A DNA stretch of 64,000 nt, taken from contig NZ_VORA01000001.1 of the NCBI RefSeq assembly GCF_008477545.1, positions 124,001 through 188,000 of the forward strand. Reading direction: 5' to 3'. Positions 27,414 through 37,074 of this stretch are shown here, in pieces. The position numbers were made by a program, and so were the translations under genes. Position 1 is the first letter of the stretch; each line of letters starts with the position of its first letter. The notes beneath the pieces were generated by a model, which saw nothing but the letters and a program-made list of their open reading frames with translations, ran no database searches and was not told the DNA's origin. The DNA is from Roseibium aestuarii (GTDB lineage Bacteria; Pseudomonadota; Alphaproteobacteria; Rhizobiales; Stappiaceae).

Positions 27414-28037
27414 TCAGCTTGATGGGGTTTGGCGCCGCTGCAGCTCAGTCAGGTTGATTTCGATCGTTGCCGCACCAATCGGCTGGCCGGTGGTGCTGTC
27501 CGCAATGGACAGATTGAGTTGGGCTTTCCAGATGCCGAAATCTTCGTCCCATTCCGCTGCGTCAATGAAGACTGCATCAGAACCGTTAGGAAATGTTTTC
27601 TGGAACTTGTCTTCGTCGCCCTGCCAGTAGTCGCCGGTAATCGAGCTCTGGCCGACGTTCAGGCCATTGGCGTCCATGACGAAGACTTCGCGGTAGAGCC
27701 CGACAGCTCCGGCCTGCACCCGCAGGAGATAGATGGAGAGCGGCGCGCTCAGGGTTGCGGAGATGAGGGGCTTGGCCTCTTCTTCGCGTTCCTTGCGCCA
27801 CTGCTGGTCGAGGGCGTCGATCTCCGCCTGGCCCAGCGACCCGCGGGCGCTGTTCTGGTTGTTGATGGAGAAGGCGACAATCGGGTTGTCGAGCCAGCTG
27901 CGCACATCGGCAATGACCTTCTCGTCGATCAGGGCCGTGGCGTCCGGTCCCTTCTCTTCAGCAAAGGTCGACGGGGCGAAAAGAAGTGTTGCGGTCAGGC
28001 TGAGTGCCGCAGAAGCCAGTGAGAAATTCCGAAGCAT
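27414..28037 (-). CDS. Periplasmic PDC/Cache-type sensor protein without output domain
   Basis: The 207-residue protein has a signal peptide (MLRNFSLASAALSLTATLLFAPSTFA, cut after TFA near residue 26). The mature protein has a helical start, the strand VGLYREVFVMDANGLNVGQSS, then TGDYWQGDEDKFQKTF, and a C-terminal strand pair ending IGAATIEINLTELQRRQ. DYWQGDE-type sequences are typical of PDC sensor domains usually fused to chemoreceptors, kinases or GGDEF proteins. Here it is free and precedes the chemoreceptor gene by 24 nt, so it may be a soluble ligand-binding partner of that receptor. Start at 28037 with GGGAG upstream. Confidence 0.8.
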   Translation of the reverse strand: MLRNFSLASAALSLTATLLFAPSTFAEEKGPDATALIDEKVIADVRSWLDNPIVAFSINNQNSARGSLGQAEIDALDQQWRKEREEEAKPLISATLSAPLSIYLLRVQAGAVGLYREVFVMDANGLNVGQSSITGDYWQGDEDKFQKTFPNGSDAVFIDAAEWDEDFGIWKAQLNLSIADSTTGQPIGAATIEINLTELQRRQTPSS

Positions 28038-28206
28038 TTTAGGAGCTCCCTGTTGTTTGAACAAAGATCACCTAAAAATTTAAAGAATTACGAAACAAGG
28101 GAAGCGAAAGCCCTAGTGCAAAATACCTAGCGTGCTGGTAAAAATAAAATTAAAAGTAGGGGTTTTTACGCCACTAAACCGAGGGTATGTGATTGTTGAG
28201 CGAATT

Positions 28207-29067
28207 TTATAAGTATAAACGCGCGAGATCCTGCAACGCCACCGTGTAATCTGGGTATTTGAACGTATATCCAAGCTCTTCCTTCAACCGGGCGTTGGAG
28301 ACGCGCTTGTTCTCGCCATAGAAGGAGCGGGCCATGGGTGTCAGATCGGCCGTCTCGAAGGGGATCTCTGCCGGAGGCTCCGCACCCAGCAGTTGCGCGG
28401 CATAAAGCACCACGTCCTGTGGCGGAGCGGGCATGTCGTCGGTGACGTTGTAGATGCGGGTCTGAGGCCGCGCCATGGCCGCCTCGACGGCGCCGGCAAT
28501 ATCGGCAACGTGGATGCGGTTGAAGACCTGCCCCGGCTTCACCAGCCGTCGTGCGGTGCCCTTCCGGAAATTCTCGAACGTGTTGCGTCCGGGGCCGTAG
28601 ATGCCCGAGAGCCGGAAGATCTGGACCGGCAGTCCCGTCTCCTGCGCCAGCTCCAACCAGGCCGCTTCCGCCGCCACCCGCTGCACGGATCGGCGCGAGA
28701 CCGGCTTGCACGGCGTGTCCTCGTTCACCCATGCCCCGTCATGGTCGCCATAGACCCCGACGGTCGACAGGTAGCCGATCCAATCCGGCCCGCTTGCCCG
28801 CAAGGTTTCGGCGCACGTGTTGAGCACCGGATCGCTGCTTTCGTCGGGGGCGATGGAGACCAGCACATGGGTGGCCTCGGCAAGGGCCGCCAGCAATGCG
28901 TCCGAGGCCTGCTTCCCGTCGAAGAGGAAAGGCGTCACCCCGTTGGCGGCGAGCGTTTCCGCCTTTTCGGCAGAGCGGGTCGTTCCGCCGATCCAGGTGC
29001 ACCGATCCCGGACCTGCTCGACGATGGCCTTGGAGGAGAATCCCATGCCGAAGACGAATAGACGCAT
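28207..29067 (-). CDS. NAD(P)-binding SDR / epimerase-like protein (YeeZ-type)
   Basis: The 286-residue protein has an N-terminal Rossmann fold (MRLFVFGMGFSSKAIVEQV) and the extended-SDR pattern: VLVSIAPDESSDPVL, YLSTVGVYGDHDGAWVNEDT, RLSGIYGPGRNTFENF and FNRIHVADIAGAVEAAM. The usual catalytic YxxxK is not obvious; the equivalent region reads SVQRVAAEAAW, so it may be a reductase with altered chemistry or a non-catalytic member. It follows the TrmH-family gene by 14 nt and so belongs to the three-gene RNA-methylation operon by position, though a functional link is not evident. Start at 29067. Confidence 0.82.
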   Translation of the reverse strand: MRLFVFGMGFSSKAIVEQVRDRCTWIGGTTRSAEKAETLAANGVTPFLFDGKQASDALLAALAEATHVLVSIAPDESSDPVLNTCAETLRASGPDWIGYLSTVGVYGDHDGAWVNEDTPCKPVSRRSVQRVAAEAAWLELAQETGLPVQIFRLSGIYGPGRNTFENFRKGTARRLVKPGQVFNRIHVADIAGAVEAAMARPQTRIYNVTDDMPAPPQDVVLYAAQLLGAEPPAEIPFETADLTPMARSFYGENKRVSNARLKEELGYTFKYPDYTVALQDLARLYL

Positions 29068-29081
29068 GTGCAGACCTTGAT

Positions 29082-29921
29082 CTAGAGAGCGAGATGCTTG
29101 CGGCGGATCTCGTAGAGACTGATGCCGGTGGCCACGGCCAGATTGAGGCTGTCGGCCTGGCCGACCTGCGGGATCCGGATCAGGGTCTTGCACGCATCCG
29201 CCAGATCCTGCTCCAGCCCCTGCTGCTCATTACCCATCACCAGAAGGGTCGGTTCGGTATAATCCGGCGTCCGGTAGTCGACGGACCCCTTCAGGTGGGT
29301 TGCTGCCACGGTTCCCGGCCAGCGGACGATGAGATCCTTGAGATCCTGCCGGGTGGCCTTGTAGAGCGGCACATGGAAGAGCGAGCCCATGGTGGCGCGC
29401 ACCGTTTCCACCGCGAAGGGATCGGTGCAATCGCCCACCAGCACGACGCCGCTGGCACCCACCGCATCCACCGTGCGGATGATGGTGCCGAGGTTCCCGG
29501 GATCGCGCACCCGGTCAAGGGCGACGAGCACCGTCTGGGCGTGCGGGTCGAGGTTGCGCAGGTCGCTGATGCGCTGCTCGTAGACCCCGACCACCATCTG
29601 CGGGTTGTCCTTGCGGGTCATGGCGGAAAGGATCGCGGTATTGACCTCGAGGATCAGCGCGCCGCGGGCCTTTGCGGTTGCCGCGGCCTTTTGTGCGACC
29701 GGATTGTCCCGCATGTCCGGGCCGAGGGCCAGGTAATGCACGTCCCAGCCGGCTTCCAGCGCGTCGGTCGCAAGTTTCAGCCCTTCGGCGACGAAGAGGC
29801 CGGCCTGCGTGCGGTGCTTGCGCTGGGTCAGAAGCCCCTTGATCTCCTTGATCAGCGGGTTCGAGTGGCTGGTGATCTGCTTGACGGCGCCGGTGCGGCG
29901 GGGGGCGTTGGAAGAGGTCAT
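29082..29921 (-). CDS. TrmH/SpoU-family RNA 2'-O-methyltransferase
   Basis: The 279-residue protein has an N-terminal L30e-like substrate-binding domain (ITSHSNPLIKEIKGLLTQRKHRTQAGLFVAEG outlined) and the knotted SPOUT catalytic domain. Motif 1 is RDPGNLGTIIRTVDAVGASGV, motif 2 LLVMGNEQQGL, motif 3 IPQVGQADSLNLAVATGISLYE (outlined). It should methylate ribose 2'-OH in rRNA or tRNA; the target cannot be read from sequence. The ATG at 29921 overlaps the stop of the upstream methyltransferase (ATGA), and GGAG lies 7 nt upstream. A GTG four codons earlier is possible. Confidence 0.92.
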   Translation of the reverse strand: MTSSNAPRRTGAVKQITSHSNPLIKEIKGLLTQRKHRTQAGLFVAEGLKLATDALEAGWDVHYLALGPDMRDNPVAQKAAATAKARGALILEVNTAILSAMTRKDNPQMVVGVYEQRISDLRNLDPHAQTVLVALDRVRDPGNLGTIIRTVDAVGASGVVLVGDCTDPFAVETVRATMGSLFHVPLYKATRQDLKDLIVRWPGTVAATHLKGSVDYRTPDYTEPTLLVMGNEQQGLEQDLADACKTLIRIPQVGQADSLNLAVATGISLYEIRRKHLAL

Positions 29922-30874
29922 CGGCTGCTCCACCGGCTGAAGAGGGACGTGGACAGGGCGCGCGCACCCTTGTCTTCGCGGATCACGAGTTCGCCGGACT
30001 CCAGCAGTCCGCCCTGGGTCTTCAGCGTTTCGGCCATGAGTTCGTGGATCGACAGGAAGCTGGAGCGGATCGCATAGGCGGTCAGGATCATGAACACCGC
30101 GTCCGGCGACAGCAGCTGGCGCAGGTTGTCCAGCATCTCCGGCAGGTTCACATAGATGTCCCAGACCTCGCCCTTCGGCCCGCGGCCGTACTTCGGCGGA
30201 TCAAGGATGATGCCGTCATAGGTGCTGCCGCGCCGCACTTCGCGGGCGACGAACTTCGAGGCATCCTCGCAGATCCAGCGGATGGGCAGGTCGTCCAGGC
30301 CCGACAGGGTCTGGTTTTCCCTTGCATAGCCGATCGCCTTCTTGGAGGCATCCACATGGGTGACATGCGCGCCATTTGCCGCCGGCAGCAGCGAGGCAAG
30401 GCCCGTGTAGCCGAAGAGGTTCAGGATCTTCATCGGCCTGTCGCCGCGACGGGCGACTTCCTCGCGCACCTTGCCGTTCACCCAGTCCCAATGGGCGGCC
30501 TGCTCCGGGAAGACGCCCACATGGCGGAAGGACATGAAGCGCCCGACATAGCGCGCAGGCCCGTAAGCCATGTTCCAGGTCTCGTCCACATTGCCGCCGA
30601 ACTTCCAGCGGCCAGGGCCTTCCTCGTCCGTGTCGCCGGTGAAGACGCCGTCAGCCTTGCGCCAGGCGGCCTCGTCGAGGCGCGGCGTTCCCATGGCCTG
30701 GGGCTCGGGACGGTCGATCACATAACGCCCGTAGCGCTCGAGTTTGCGGCCGTGTCCCATGTCCAGAAGGCGATAGTCCGACCATCCGGCCGTCTCCAGG
30801 ATGACGGGCCAGGACTGGGTCGGAGGGGTGCCGGATTTGGCGAAGGAAACGGACATGGGATCGGGGCTCGGCAT
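29918..30874 (-). CDS. Class I SAM-dependent rRNA methyltransferase, RlmI/RlmK-like
   Basis: The 318-residue protein has a Rossmann-type SAM domain in its second half: ILNLFGYTGLASLLPAANGA (motif I), HVDASKKAIGYARENQTL, WICEDASKFV and the DPPKYGRG motif typical of rRNA C5-cytosine or N2-guanine methyltransferases. The N-terminal half (YRLLDMGHGRKLERYGRYVIDRPEP outlined) matches the group lacking a PUA domain. It is the first gene of an operon with the TrmH-family enzyme (ATGA overlap) and the SDR. Two starts are possible, 30874 and 30856; neither has a strong ribosome site, and I keep the longer. Confidence 0.9.
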   Translation of the reverse strand: MPSPDPMSVSFAKSGTPPTQSWPVILETAGWSDYRLLDMGHGRKLERYGRYVIDRPEPQAMGTPRLDEAAWRKADGVFTGDTDEEGPGRWKFGGNVDETWNMAYGPARYVGRFMSFRHVGVFPEQAAHWDWVNGKVREEVARRGDRPMKILNLFGYTGLASLLPAANGAHVTHVDASKKAIGYARENQTLSGLDDLPIRWICEDASKFVAREVRRGSTYDGIILDPPKYGRGPKGEVWDIYVNLPEMLDNLRQLLSPDAVFMILTAYAIRSSFLSIHELMAETLKTQGGLLESGELVIREDKGARALSTSLFSRWSSR

Positions 30875-31169
30875 TTCTCGGGAGGATGTGTTTCATCCGG
30901 TTTCTGCGGATAACTCGGTCTGATGCCATTAGGCCCGGGACGCCGCCGGGTCAATCGATCCGCGGCAATTTTCCGGCGACTGCCTCAGCGGATCCTTCCG
31001 AAACTCTCACCGAAACTTCCGCGAAACCGCGAGAGGTGTTTTTACCAGACCTGCCGGGCCTGTCGTCCTCCAGACCGTTGAGGATTAAAAAGTTTTGACA
31101 ATTATCATGGCATTTGGTCGATTGACGGATGAACAATGGCCAGAAATGCCCTCTTGAAAGCCTAGATTG

Positions 31170-32150
31170 ATGCATCCGGTGAATCTCACGAGGTCTCATG
31201 TGGACCTGGTCGTGCAGACCGTCGAAGACAGCGCCCAGGCTGCGACCTCCACGCTCGCAGCCTCCTGGCGTCGGTCGATGATGTATCACGGGCTGGATCC
31301 GGCGACACCGCCGCGGGCGCTCGACCGGCTCGAGGACGCCGCCATCCGTCAGGCGCGCGAGCGCAGCGCCAAGGTTGTCGAAGTCGCAGCCCCCGCGCTC
31401 GAGCGTCTGGTGCGCGCTGCAGGCAAGGTCGGATGCTGTGCGATCCTCTCCGACGAGGATGGCCTGATCATCGACACCCGTGCCATTTCGGCGGAAGCGG
31501 CCGAATACAGCCGCTGGGGCCTGGCGTCCGGGGTCAACTGGAGCGAATCCCACGCGGGCACCAACGGCATCGGCACGAGCCTGGTCGAGAAGCGGGCGAT
31601 GATCATCCATCAGGATCAGCATTTCTTCTCCACCAACATCCGCCTCAGCTGCATGTCGGCACCCATCTTCGGCGCCTTCGGCGAGCTGGTCGGCGCGCTT
31701 GACCTGTCGAGCTGCCGCGAGGACATGAGCTACGCCATGTCCGTCGTGCTTTCCACGGTCGTGGCCGACAGCGCCCATGCCATCGAGACCGACCTCTTCC
31801 GCAAGGCCTTCCCGAACTGCCGGGTGATGATGGCCGAAGGACATGGGGCCTCCGGTGTCTCGCTGCTGGCCGTGGATGACAACGATCTGGTGCTCGGGGC
31901 CACCCGTCTCGCCCGCAAGACCATGGCGATCTCCGATGATGTGCTTGCCCGGCTGCCCAGCCTGGCGGAGGTGCTCCAGCGCGAGGACCCGATCCAGCCC
32001 AACGGGATCAAGGGCGGCCCGAGCGACATTCGCCGCGCGCTTGCTCGCCGTCGTGGCAACGTGTCGGCTGCGGCGCGGGATCTCGGCATTTCGCGTGCCA
32101 CCATGTACCGGCGCATGAAGCAGTATGACATCGAGGATCCCTCGGCCTGA
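31170..32150 (+). CDS. GAF-domain regulator with Fis-type helix-turn-helix, no AAA+ domain (AcoR-like)
   Basis: The 326-residue protein has an N-terminal helical region, a GAF-type sensor (about residues 65-205: AGKVGCCAILSDEDGLIIDTR, NWSESHAGTNGIGTSLVEKR, LSCMSAPIFGAFGELVGALDLSS) and a C-terminal Fis-type helix-turn-helix (RRGNVSAAARDLGISRATMYRR). The NWSE..AGTNGIGT pattern is typical of AcoR-type activators, but the sigma-54 AAA+ domain is absent, so it probably works with a housekeeping sigma factor. It is placed just upstream of coxG-coxSLM on the same strand (279 nt gap) and is the obvious candidate regulator. ATG at 31170; a TTG precedes it. Confidence 0.88.
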   Translation: MHPVNLTRSHVDLVVQTVEDSAQAATSTLAASWRRSMMYHGLDPATPPRALDRLEDAAIRQARERSAKVVEVAAPALERLVRAAGKVGCCAILSDEDGLIIDTRAISAEAAEYSRWGLASGVNWSESHAGTNGIGTSLVEKRAMIIHQDQHFFSTNIRLSCMSAPIFGAFGELVGALDLSSCREDMSYAMSVVLSTVVADSAHAIETDLFRKAFPNCRVMMAEGHGASGVSLLAVDDNDLVLGATRLARKTMAISDDVLARLPSLAEVLQREDPIQPNGIKGGPSDIRRALARRRGNVSAAARDLGISRATMYRRMKQYDIEDPSA

Positions 32151-32429
32151 CGCGGGCCGCGGCCCCCAGCCCCTAGCCCCCAGGCGCGGTGGATGAGACG
32201 CCCGCGCGACAAAAATCGGGTGTGCCGGACATGGCCCCCTTGCTCCGGCCTCAAACACCCGTCACTCTGACAGGCAAGTCCATAAGGACGTTGCGGAACC
32301 GAACAGTCACAAGGTGCCCGTCTCTTTTCGGCAGGGCCCGACAGGCGCGATGACCCGCGCATCGGACACCGTGTCGTCAAAAGGCCCCGCAGAGGGCCGC
32401 ATGGGACGGGAGAGGAAAGCAGGGCAATC

Positions 32430-33119
32430 ATGGACATTCAGGGCGAGTATCGCATTCCCGCAAGTCGCGAGACCGTCTGGGCGGCGCTGAACGACCCGGA
32501 CATCCTGAGGGAGTGCATCCCCGGGTGCGACACGCTGGAAAAGACCGATGACACCCACATGCAGGCCGTGGTCACCGCCAAGGTCGGCCCGGTCAAGGCC
32601 AAGTTCACCGGAGCCGTCACCCTTGAGGATCTGAACCCGCCCGAGAGCTATCGCATCGTGGGCGAAGGCAAGGGCGGTGTGGCCGGCTTTGCCAAGGGCG
32701 GCGCCGAAGTCCGCCTCGCCGAGGACGGCGCAGAAACCATTCTCACCTATGTCGCCAATGCGCAGGTGGGCGGCAAGCTCGCCCAGCTTGGAAGCCGTCT
32801 GATCGACAGCACCGCCCGCAAGATGGCCGACGAGTTCTTCGGCGCCTTTTCCCGGCGGCTCGGGGCGGTCGATGCCCCCCTGAGCGATGACGATCTGGAC
32901 GCGGGCGTCATGGAAGAGGCGCGCCATATCGCCATGGAAGATGCCCCCTATCACCTTGCCGAAGCCATCGAGGACGCGGAAGAGGCCATCGAGCGCCGCG
33001 TCCATGATGCGGAGGAAAAGGTGGAGGTCGCGGCCGGCCGGGGGGTGCTTGGCGGACCGTTCGTCTGGGGCTTGATCGCGCTGGCGGTGATCATCGCCGC
33101 CCTGGCGCTGGCCAACTGA
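32430..33119 (+). CDS. coxG: CoxG, SRPBCC-domain membrane recruitment protein of CO-dehydrogenase-type enzymes
   Basis: The 229-residue protein has an N-terminal SRPBCC/START-like domain (residues 1-150: GEYRIPASRETVWAALNDPD, LRECIPGCDTLEK, VGPVKAKFTG, GGKLAQLGSRLIDSTARKMADEFF outlined). A charged helical linker follows, and then a C-terminal membrane helix (VWGLIALAVIIAALALAN). CoxG is known to attach CO dehydrogenase to the cytoplasmic membrane through such an anchor. It lies 153 nt before coxS. AGAGGAAAG is upstream of the start. Confidence 0.92.
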   Translation: MDIQGEYRIPASRETVWAALNDPDILRECIPGCDTLEKTDDTHMQAVVTAKVGPVKAKFTGAVTLEDLNPPESYRIVGEGKGGVAGFAKGGAEVRLAEDGAETILTYVANAQVGGKLAQLGSRLIDSTARKMADEFFGAFSRRLGAVDAPLSDDDLDAGVMEEARHIAMEDAPYHLAEAIEDAEEAIERRVHDAEEKVEVAAGRGVLGGPFVWGLIALAVIIAALALAN

Positions 33120-33272
33120 ACAGGGTTCTACCGGGTGGGGCCTTGCGGGAAGAGGAGCCCGCACCCCGTGCCCGTCGGACCTGACAGGACGGACCCGGTA
33201 TGGGCCCGTCACACACGCGAGTGAGCGGGACGGCGCTGAGGAGGCGCCGCCCGGTTTGAGAGGGAGAGACTG

Positions 33273-33761
<489 letters not shown>

Positions 33762-33821
33762 TTGCGAGCCGACGTTCGCCATTCATCACGCAACTGATCC
33801 AGCTGTCTCGGGAGGAGAGCA

Positions 33822-36182
33822 ATGGGAGTTGAAGGTATCGGGGCACGTGCCCTCAGAAAAGAAGACAAGCGTTTCATCACCGGCAAGGGCAAGTACACCG
33901 ACGACATGGTGCTGCCGCGCATGACCTATGCGGCCTTTGTCCGGACCCCTCATGCGCACGCGAAGGTGACGAACATCGACGCCAGCGCCGCGCTGGACAT
34001 GCCCGGCGTGGAAGCCGTGCTCACCGGTCACGAACTCGTGGCCGACGGTATCGGCAACCTGATCTGCGGCTGGATGATCCACTCCAAGGACGGGTCGCCA
34101 ATGAACATGGGCGCCTGGCGCGCGCTGGAATCGGAAACCGTGCGCTTTGCCGGTCAGGCCGTTGCCGTTGTGATCGCCGACACCCAGGCCCAGGCCCGCG
34201 ATGCGGCCGACCAGGTGGTTGTCGACTACGAGGAGCTTCCCGTCGTCGTCAGCACCACCGATGCACTGGCCGGAGGCGCTCCGCAGCTTCATCCGGAAGC
34301 CCCGGGCAACCTGATCTATGACTGGGACATCGGCGACGAGGCCGCGACCAATGCCGCCCTGTCTTCGGCCGCCCACATCACCCGGCTGGAGATCGACAAC
34401 AACCGTCTGGTGCCCAACCCGATGGAACCGCGGGCGGCCCTTGCCGACTATGACGCGGCGGAGGAGCATTACACCCTCTACACCACCTCCCAGAACCCGC
34501 ATGTGGCGCGCCTGGTGCTTTCGGCCTTCTACAACGTGGCGCCCGAGCACAAGCTGCGGGTCATCGCGCCGGACGTGGGCGGCGGCTTCGGCTCCAAGAT
34601 CTTCATCTATCCGGAAGAGATCGTGGCGCTCTGGGCCTCCAAGCGGGTCGGCCGTCCGGTGAAGTGGGTCAGTGACCGCACCGAGGCCTTCCTGACCGAT
34701 GCCCATGGCCGTGACCACAAGACCGTGGCCGAGCTGGCGACCGATGCCAATGGCAAGATCACCGGCTTCCGGGTGCAGACCGTGGCCAATCTCGGCGCCT
34801 ACATGTCGCTGTTCTCGTCCTCGGTGCCGACCTATCTCTACGCCACCCTGCTGTCGGGCCAGTATGACATCCCGGCGATCCATGCCAACGTGAAGGCGGT
34901 TTACACCAACACCACCCCCGTCGATGCCTATCGCGGGGCAGGGCGGCCGGAAGCCACTTTCGTCGTCGAGCGCATCATGGAAACGGCGGCGCGCGAGCTG
35001 GGGCTTTCCCCGGCCGAGTTCCGCCGGCGCAACTTCATCCGCTCCTTCCCCCATCAGACGCCTGTCATCATGTGCTATGACGCCGGCGATTATGATTCGA
35101 GCCTGGACGCGGCCCTGAAGGCCATCGACTATGACGGCTTCCCGGTCCGCAAGGCGGAAGCGGCCAGCCGTGGCAAGCTGCGCGGCATGGGTCTGTCCTG
35201 CTACATCGAAGCCTGCGGCATCGCACCGTCGGCTGCGGTCGGCTCTCTCGGCGCCGGTGTCGGCCTCTGGGAATCGGCGGAAGTGCGGGTCAATCCCGTT
35301 GGCACCATCGAGGTGCTGACCGGCTCCCACAGCCATGGCCAGGGCCACGAGACCACCTTTGCCCAGCTCGTCTCCGAGCGTTTCGGCGTCGACACCAATG
35401 CGGTGGCGATCGTCCATGGCGACACGGACAAGGTCCAGTTCGGTATGGGCACCTATGGCTCCCGCTCCGGGGCCGTCGGCATGTCGGCCATCGTCAAGGC
35501 GCTGGACAAGGTCGAGGCCAAGGCAAAGAAGATCGCGGCCCATCTGATGGAAGCCTCCGAGGCCGACATCCAGATCGAGGGCGGCGAACTGAAGGTTGCC
35601 GGCACCGACAAGAAGCTCACCTTCACTGAGGTGGCTCTGGCCGCCTACACGGCCCACAACCTGCCGGAAGGCATGGAGCCGGGCCTGAAGGAAGGCGCCT
35701 TCTACGATCCGACCAACTTCACCTTCCCGGCAGGCACCTATGCCTGCGAGGTCGAGGTCGATCCGGACACGGGCAAGACGCGGATCGTCAAGTTCGTGGC
35801 CGCCGACGACTTCGGCAAGATCATCAATCCGATGATCGTCGAGGGACAGGTGCATGGCGGCCTCACCCAGGGCATCGGCCAGGCCCTGCTGGAAAATGCC
35901 GTCTATGACGAAGCCGGCCAGCTTCTGGCAGCCTCCTACATGGACTACGCCATGCCGCGCGCCGATGACGTGCCCTCCTACGAGCTCTACACCACCGAGA
36001 CGGCCTGCCCCGGCAATCCGCTCGGCATGAAGGGCTGTGGCGAGGCCGGGGCCATCGGCTCGCCTCCGGCGGTGATCAACGCCATCACCGACGCCATCCA
36101 GAACAACAACCTCGCCATGCCCGCCACCGCGGAACGGGTCTGGCGCGCCAGCCGGGGTGTCATGGCCCAGGCTGCCGAATAA
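33822..36182 (+). CDS. coxL: Form II CO-dehydrogenase-like large subunit (molybdenum hydroxylase)
   Basis: The 786-residue subunit binds the molybdopterin cytosine dinucleotide cofactor. Landmarks are GGGFGSK (near residue 249), the active-site loop AYRGAGRPE (near residue 369), [10 protein letters not shown] and the catalytic Glu in [13 protein letters not shown] near the C-terminus. Form I enzymes, proven CO oxidisers, have AYRCSFR with a copper-binding Cys; AYRGAGR marks form II, whose physiological substrate is often unknown. So this is a xanthine-oxidase-family hydroxylase in which CO oxidation is only a possibility. The gene follows coxS and precedes coxM by 12 nt. Confidence 0.95.
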   Translation: MGVEGIGARALRKEDKRFITGKGKYTDDMVLPRMTYAAFVRTPHAHAKVTNIDASAALDMPGVEAVLTGHELVADGIGNLICGWMIHSKDGSPMNMGAWRALESETVRFAGQAVAVVIADTQAQARDAADQVVVDYEELPVVVSTTDALAGGAPQLHPEAPGNLIYDWDIGDEAATNAALSSAAHITRLEIDNNRLVPNPMEPRAALADYDAAEEHYTLYTTSQNPHVARLVLSAFYNVAPEHKLRVIAPDVGGGFGSKIFIYPEEIVALWASKRVGRPVKWVSDRTEAFLTDAHGRDHKTVAELATDANGKITGFRVQTVANLGAYMSLFSSSVPTYLYATLLSGQYDIPAIHANVKAVYTNTTPVDAYRGAGRPEATFVVERIMETAARELGLSPAEFRRRNFIRSFPHQTPVIMCYDAGDYDSSLDAALKAIDYDGFPVRKAEAASRGKLRGMGLSCYIEACGIAPSAAVGSLGAGVGLWESAEVRVNPVGTIEVLTGSHSHGQGHETTFAQLVSERFGVDTNAVAIVHGDTDKVQFGMGTYGSRSGAVGMSAIVKALDKVEAKAKKIAAHLMEASEADIQIEGGELKVAGTDKKLTFTEVALAAYTAHNLPEGMEPGLKEGAFYDPTNFTFPAGTYACEVEVDPDTGKTRIVKFVAADDFGKIINPMIVEGQVHGGLTQGIGQALLENAVYDEAGQLLAASYMDYAMPRADDVPSYELYTTETACPGNPLGMKGCGEAGAIGSPPAVINAITDAIQNNNLAMPATAERVWRASRGVMAQAAE

Positions 36183-36194
36183 GGGGACCCAGAG

Positions 36195-36992
36195 ATGTAT
36201 GAGACCAACTACCATCGGGCATCCAGCGTCGAGGAGGCCGTGCGCCTTCTCGCCGGCGCCGAGGACGGCAAGTTTCTCGGCGGCGGTCAGACCCTGATCC
36301 CCACCATGAAGCAGCGCCTGGCCTCCCCCTCGGATCTGGTCGATCTGGGCGGCATCGCGGCCATGAAGGGCATTTCCGACGAGGGCGGCGCGATCCGCAT
36401 CGGCGCCGGAACGCCCCATTACGACGTGGCGACCAGCGACATCGTCCGCAACCGCATTCCGGGGCTGGCCAGCCTGGCCGCTGGCATCGGCGATCCGGCG
36501 GTCCGCCACATGGGCACCATCGGCGGCTCCATCGCCAACAATGATCCGGCGGCGGATTATCCGTCTGCCCTCATGGCGCTGGGCGCCACCGTGGTGACCT
36601 CGAAGCGGGAACTTGCTGCGGAAGACTTCTTCCAGGGCATGTTCGACACCGCGCTCGACGAGGACGAGATCGTCACGGCCGTAATCTTCCCGGTTCCCGA
36701 GAAGAGCGCCTATGCCAAGTACCCCAACCCGGCCTCCCGCTATGCGATGGCGGGTGTCTTCGTGGCGAAGACCGGGGGCATGGTCCGGGTCGCGGCAACG
36801 GGCGCCGGCCAGAACGGCGTGTTCCGCATTGCCGAGATGGAAAGCGCCCTTGCGGCCAACTGGTCGCCGTCTGCGGTGGCTGGCGTCACGGTGGATGCGG
36901 ACGAGCTTCTGTCCGACATTCATGGCTCCGCCGAATACCGCGCCAATCTGGTGACGGTCATGGCCAAGCGGGCGGTTGCGGCAGCCGGCTGA
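36195..36992 (+). CDS. coxM: CO-dehydrogenase-type medium subunit, FAD-binding
   Basis: The 265-residue flavoprotein subunit has GGGQTLIPTMKQRLASP (FAD pyrophosphate loop, near residue 30), GDPAVRHMGTIGGSIANNDPAADYP (second FAD motif, outlined, near residue 100), and the C-terminal CODH flavoprotein domain (RYAMAGVFVAKTGG). It passes electrons from the iron-sulfur subunit to an acceptor. It is the last gene of the cox unit and is followed by a strong terminator. No coxD, coxE, coxF or coxI maturation genes follow. Confidence 0.96.
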   Translation: MYETNYHRASSVEEAVRLLAGAEDGKFLGGGQTLIPTMKQRLASPSDLVDLGGIAAMKGISDEGGAIRIGAGTPHYDVATSDIVRNRIPGLASLAAGIGDPAVRHMGTIGGSIANNDPAADYPSALMALGATVVTSKRELAAEDFFQGMFDTALDEDEIVTAVIFPVPEKSAYAKYPNPASRYAMAGVFVAKTGGMVRVAATGAGQNGVFRIAEMESALAANWSPSAVAGVTVDADELLSDIHGSAEYRANLVTVMAKRAVAAAG

Positions 36993-37017
36993 TCGGCAGA
37001 CGCGATGGAAAATATGC

Positions 37018-37047
37018 AAAGGGCGGCCCGATGGCCGCCCTTTGTTG
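37018..37047 (+). terminator. Bidirectional terminator between coxM and an SDR gene
   Basis: AAAGGGCGGCC (37018-37028) pairs perfectly with GGCCGCCCTTT (37033-37043) around CGAT. It is 26 nt after the coxM stop and about 28 nt after the end of the opposing SDR gene, so it probably serves both. Confidence 0.88.
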
Positions 37048-37074
37048 TTCCAGCAAGGCTGTGCTCGCGTCTGC

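Noticed and set aside
32240-32265. Possible sigma-54 (-24/-12) promoter ahead of coxG (TGGCCCCCTTGCT)
   Set aside because: The GG and GC elements are three nucleotides too close, and the nearby regulator lacks a sigma-54 activation domain.
33786-37019. 1077-codon reverse frame opposite coxL-coxM
   Set aside because: Antisense artefact; coxL and coxM carry complete cofactor motifs on the plus strand.
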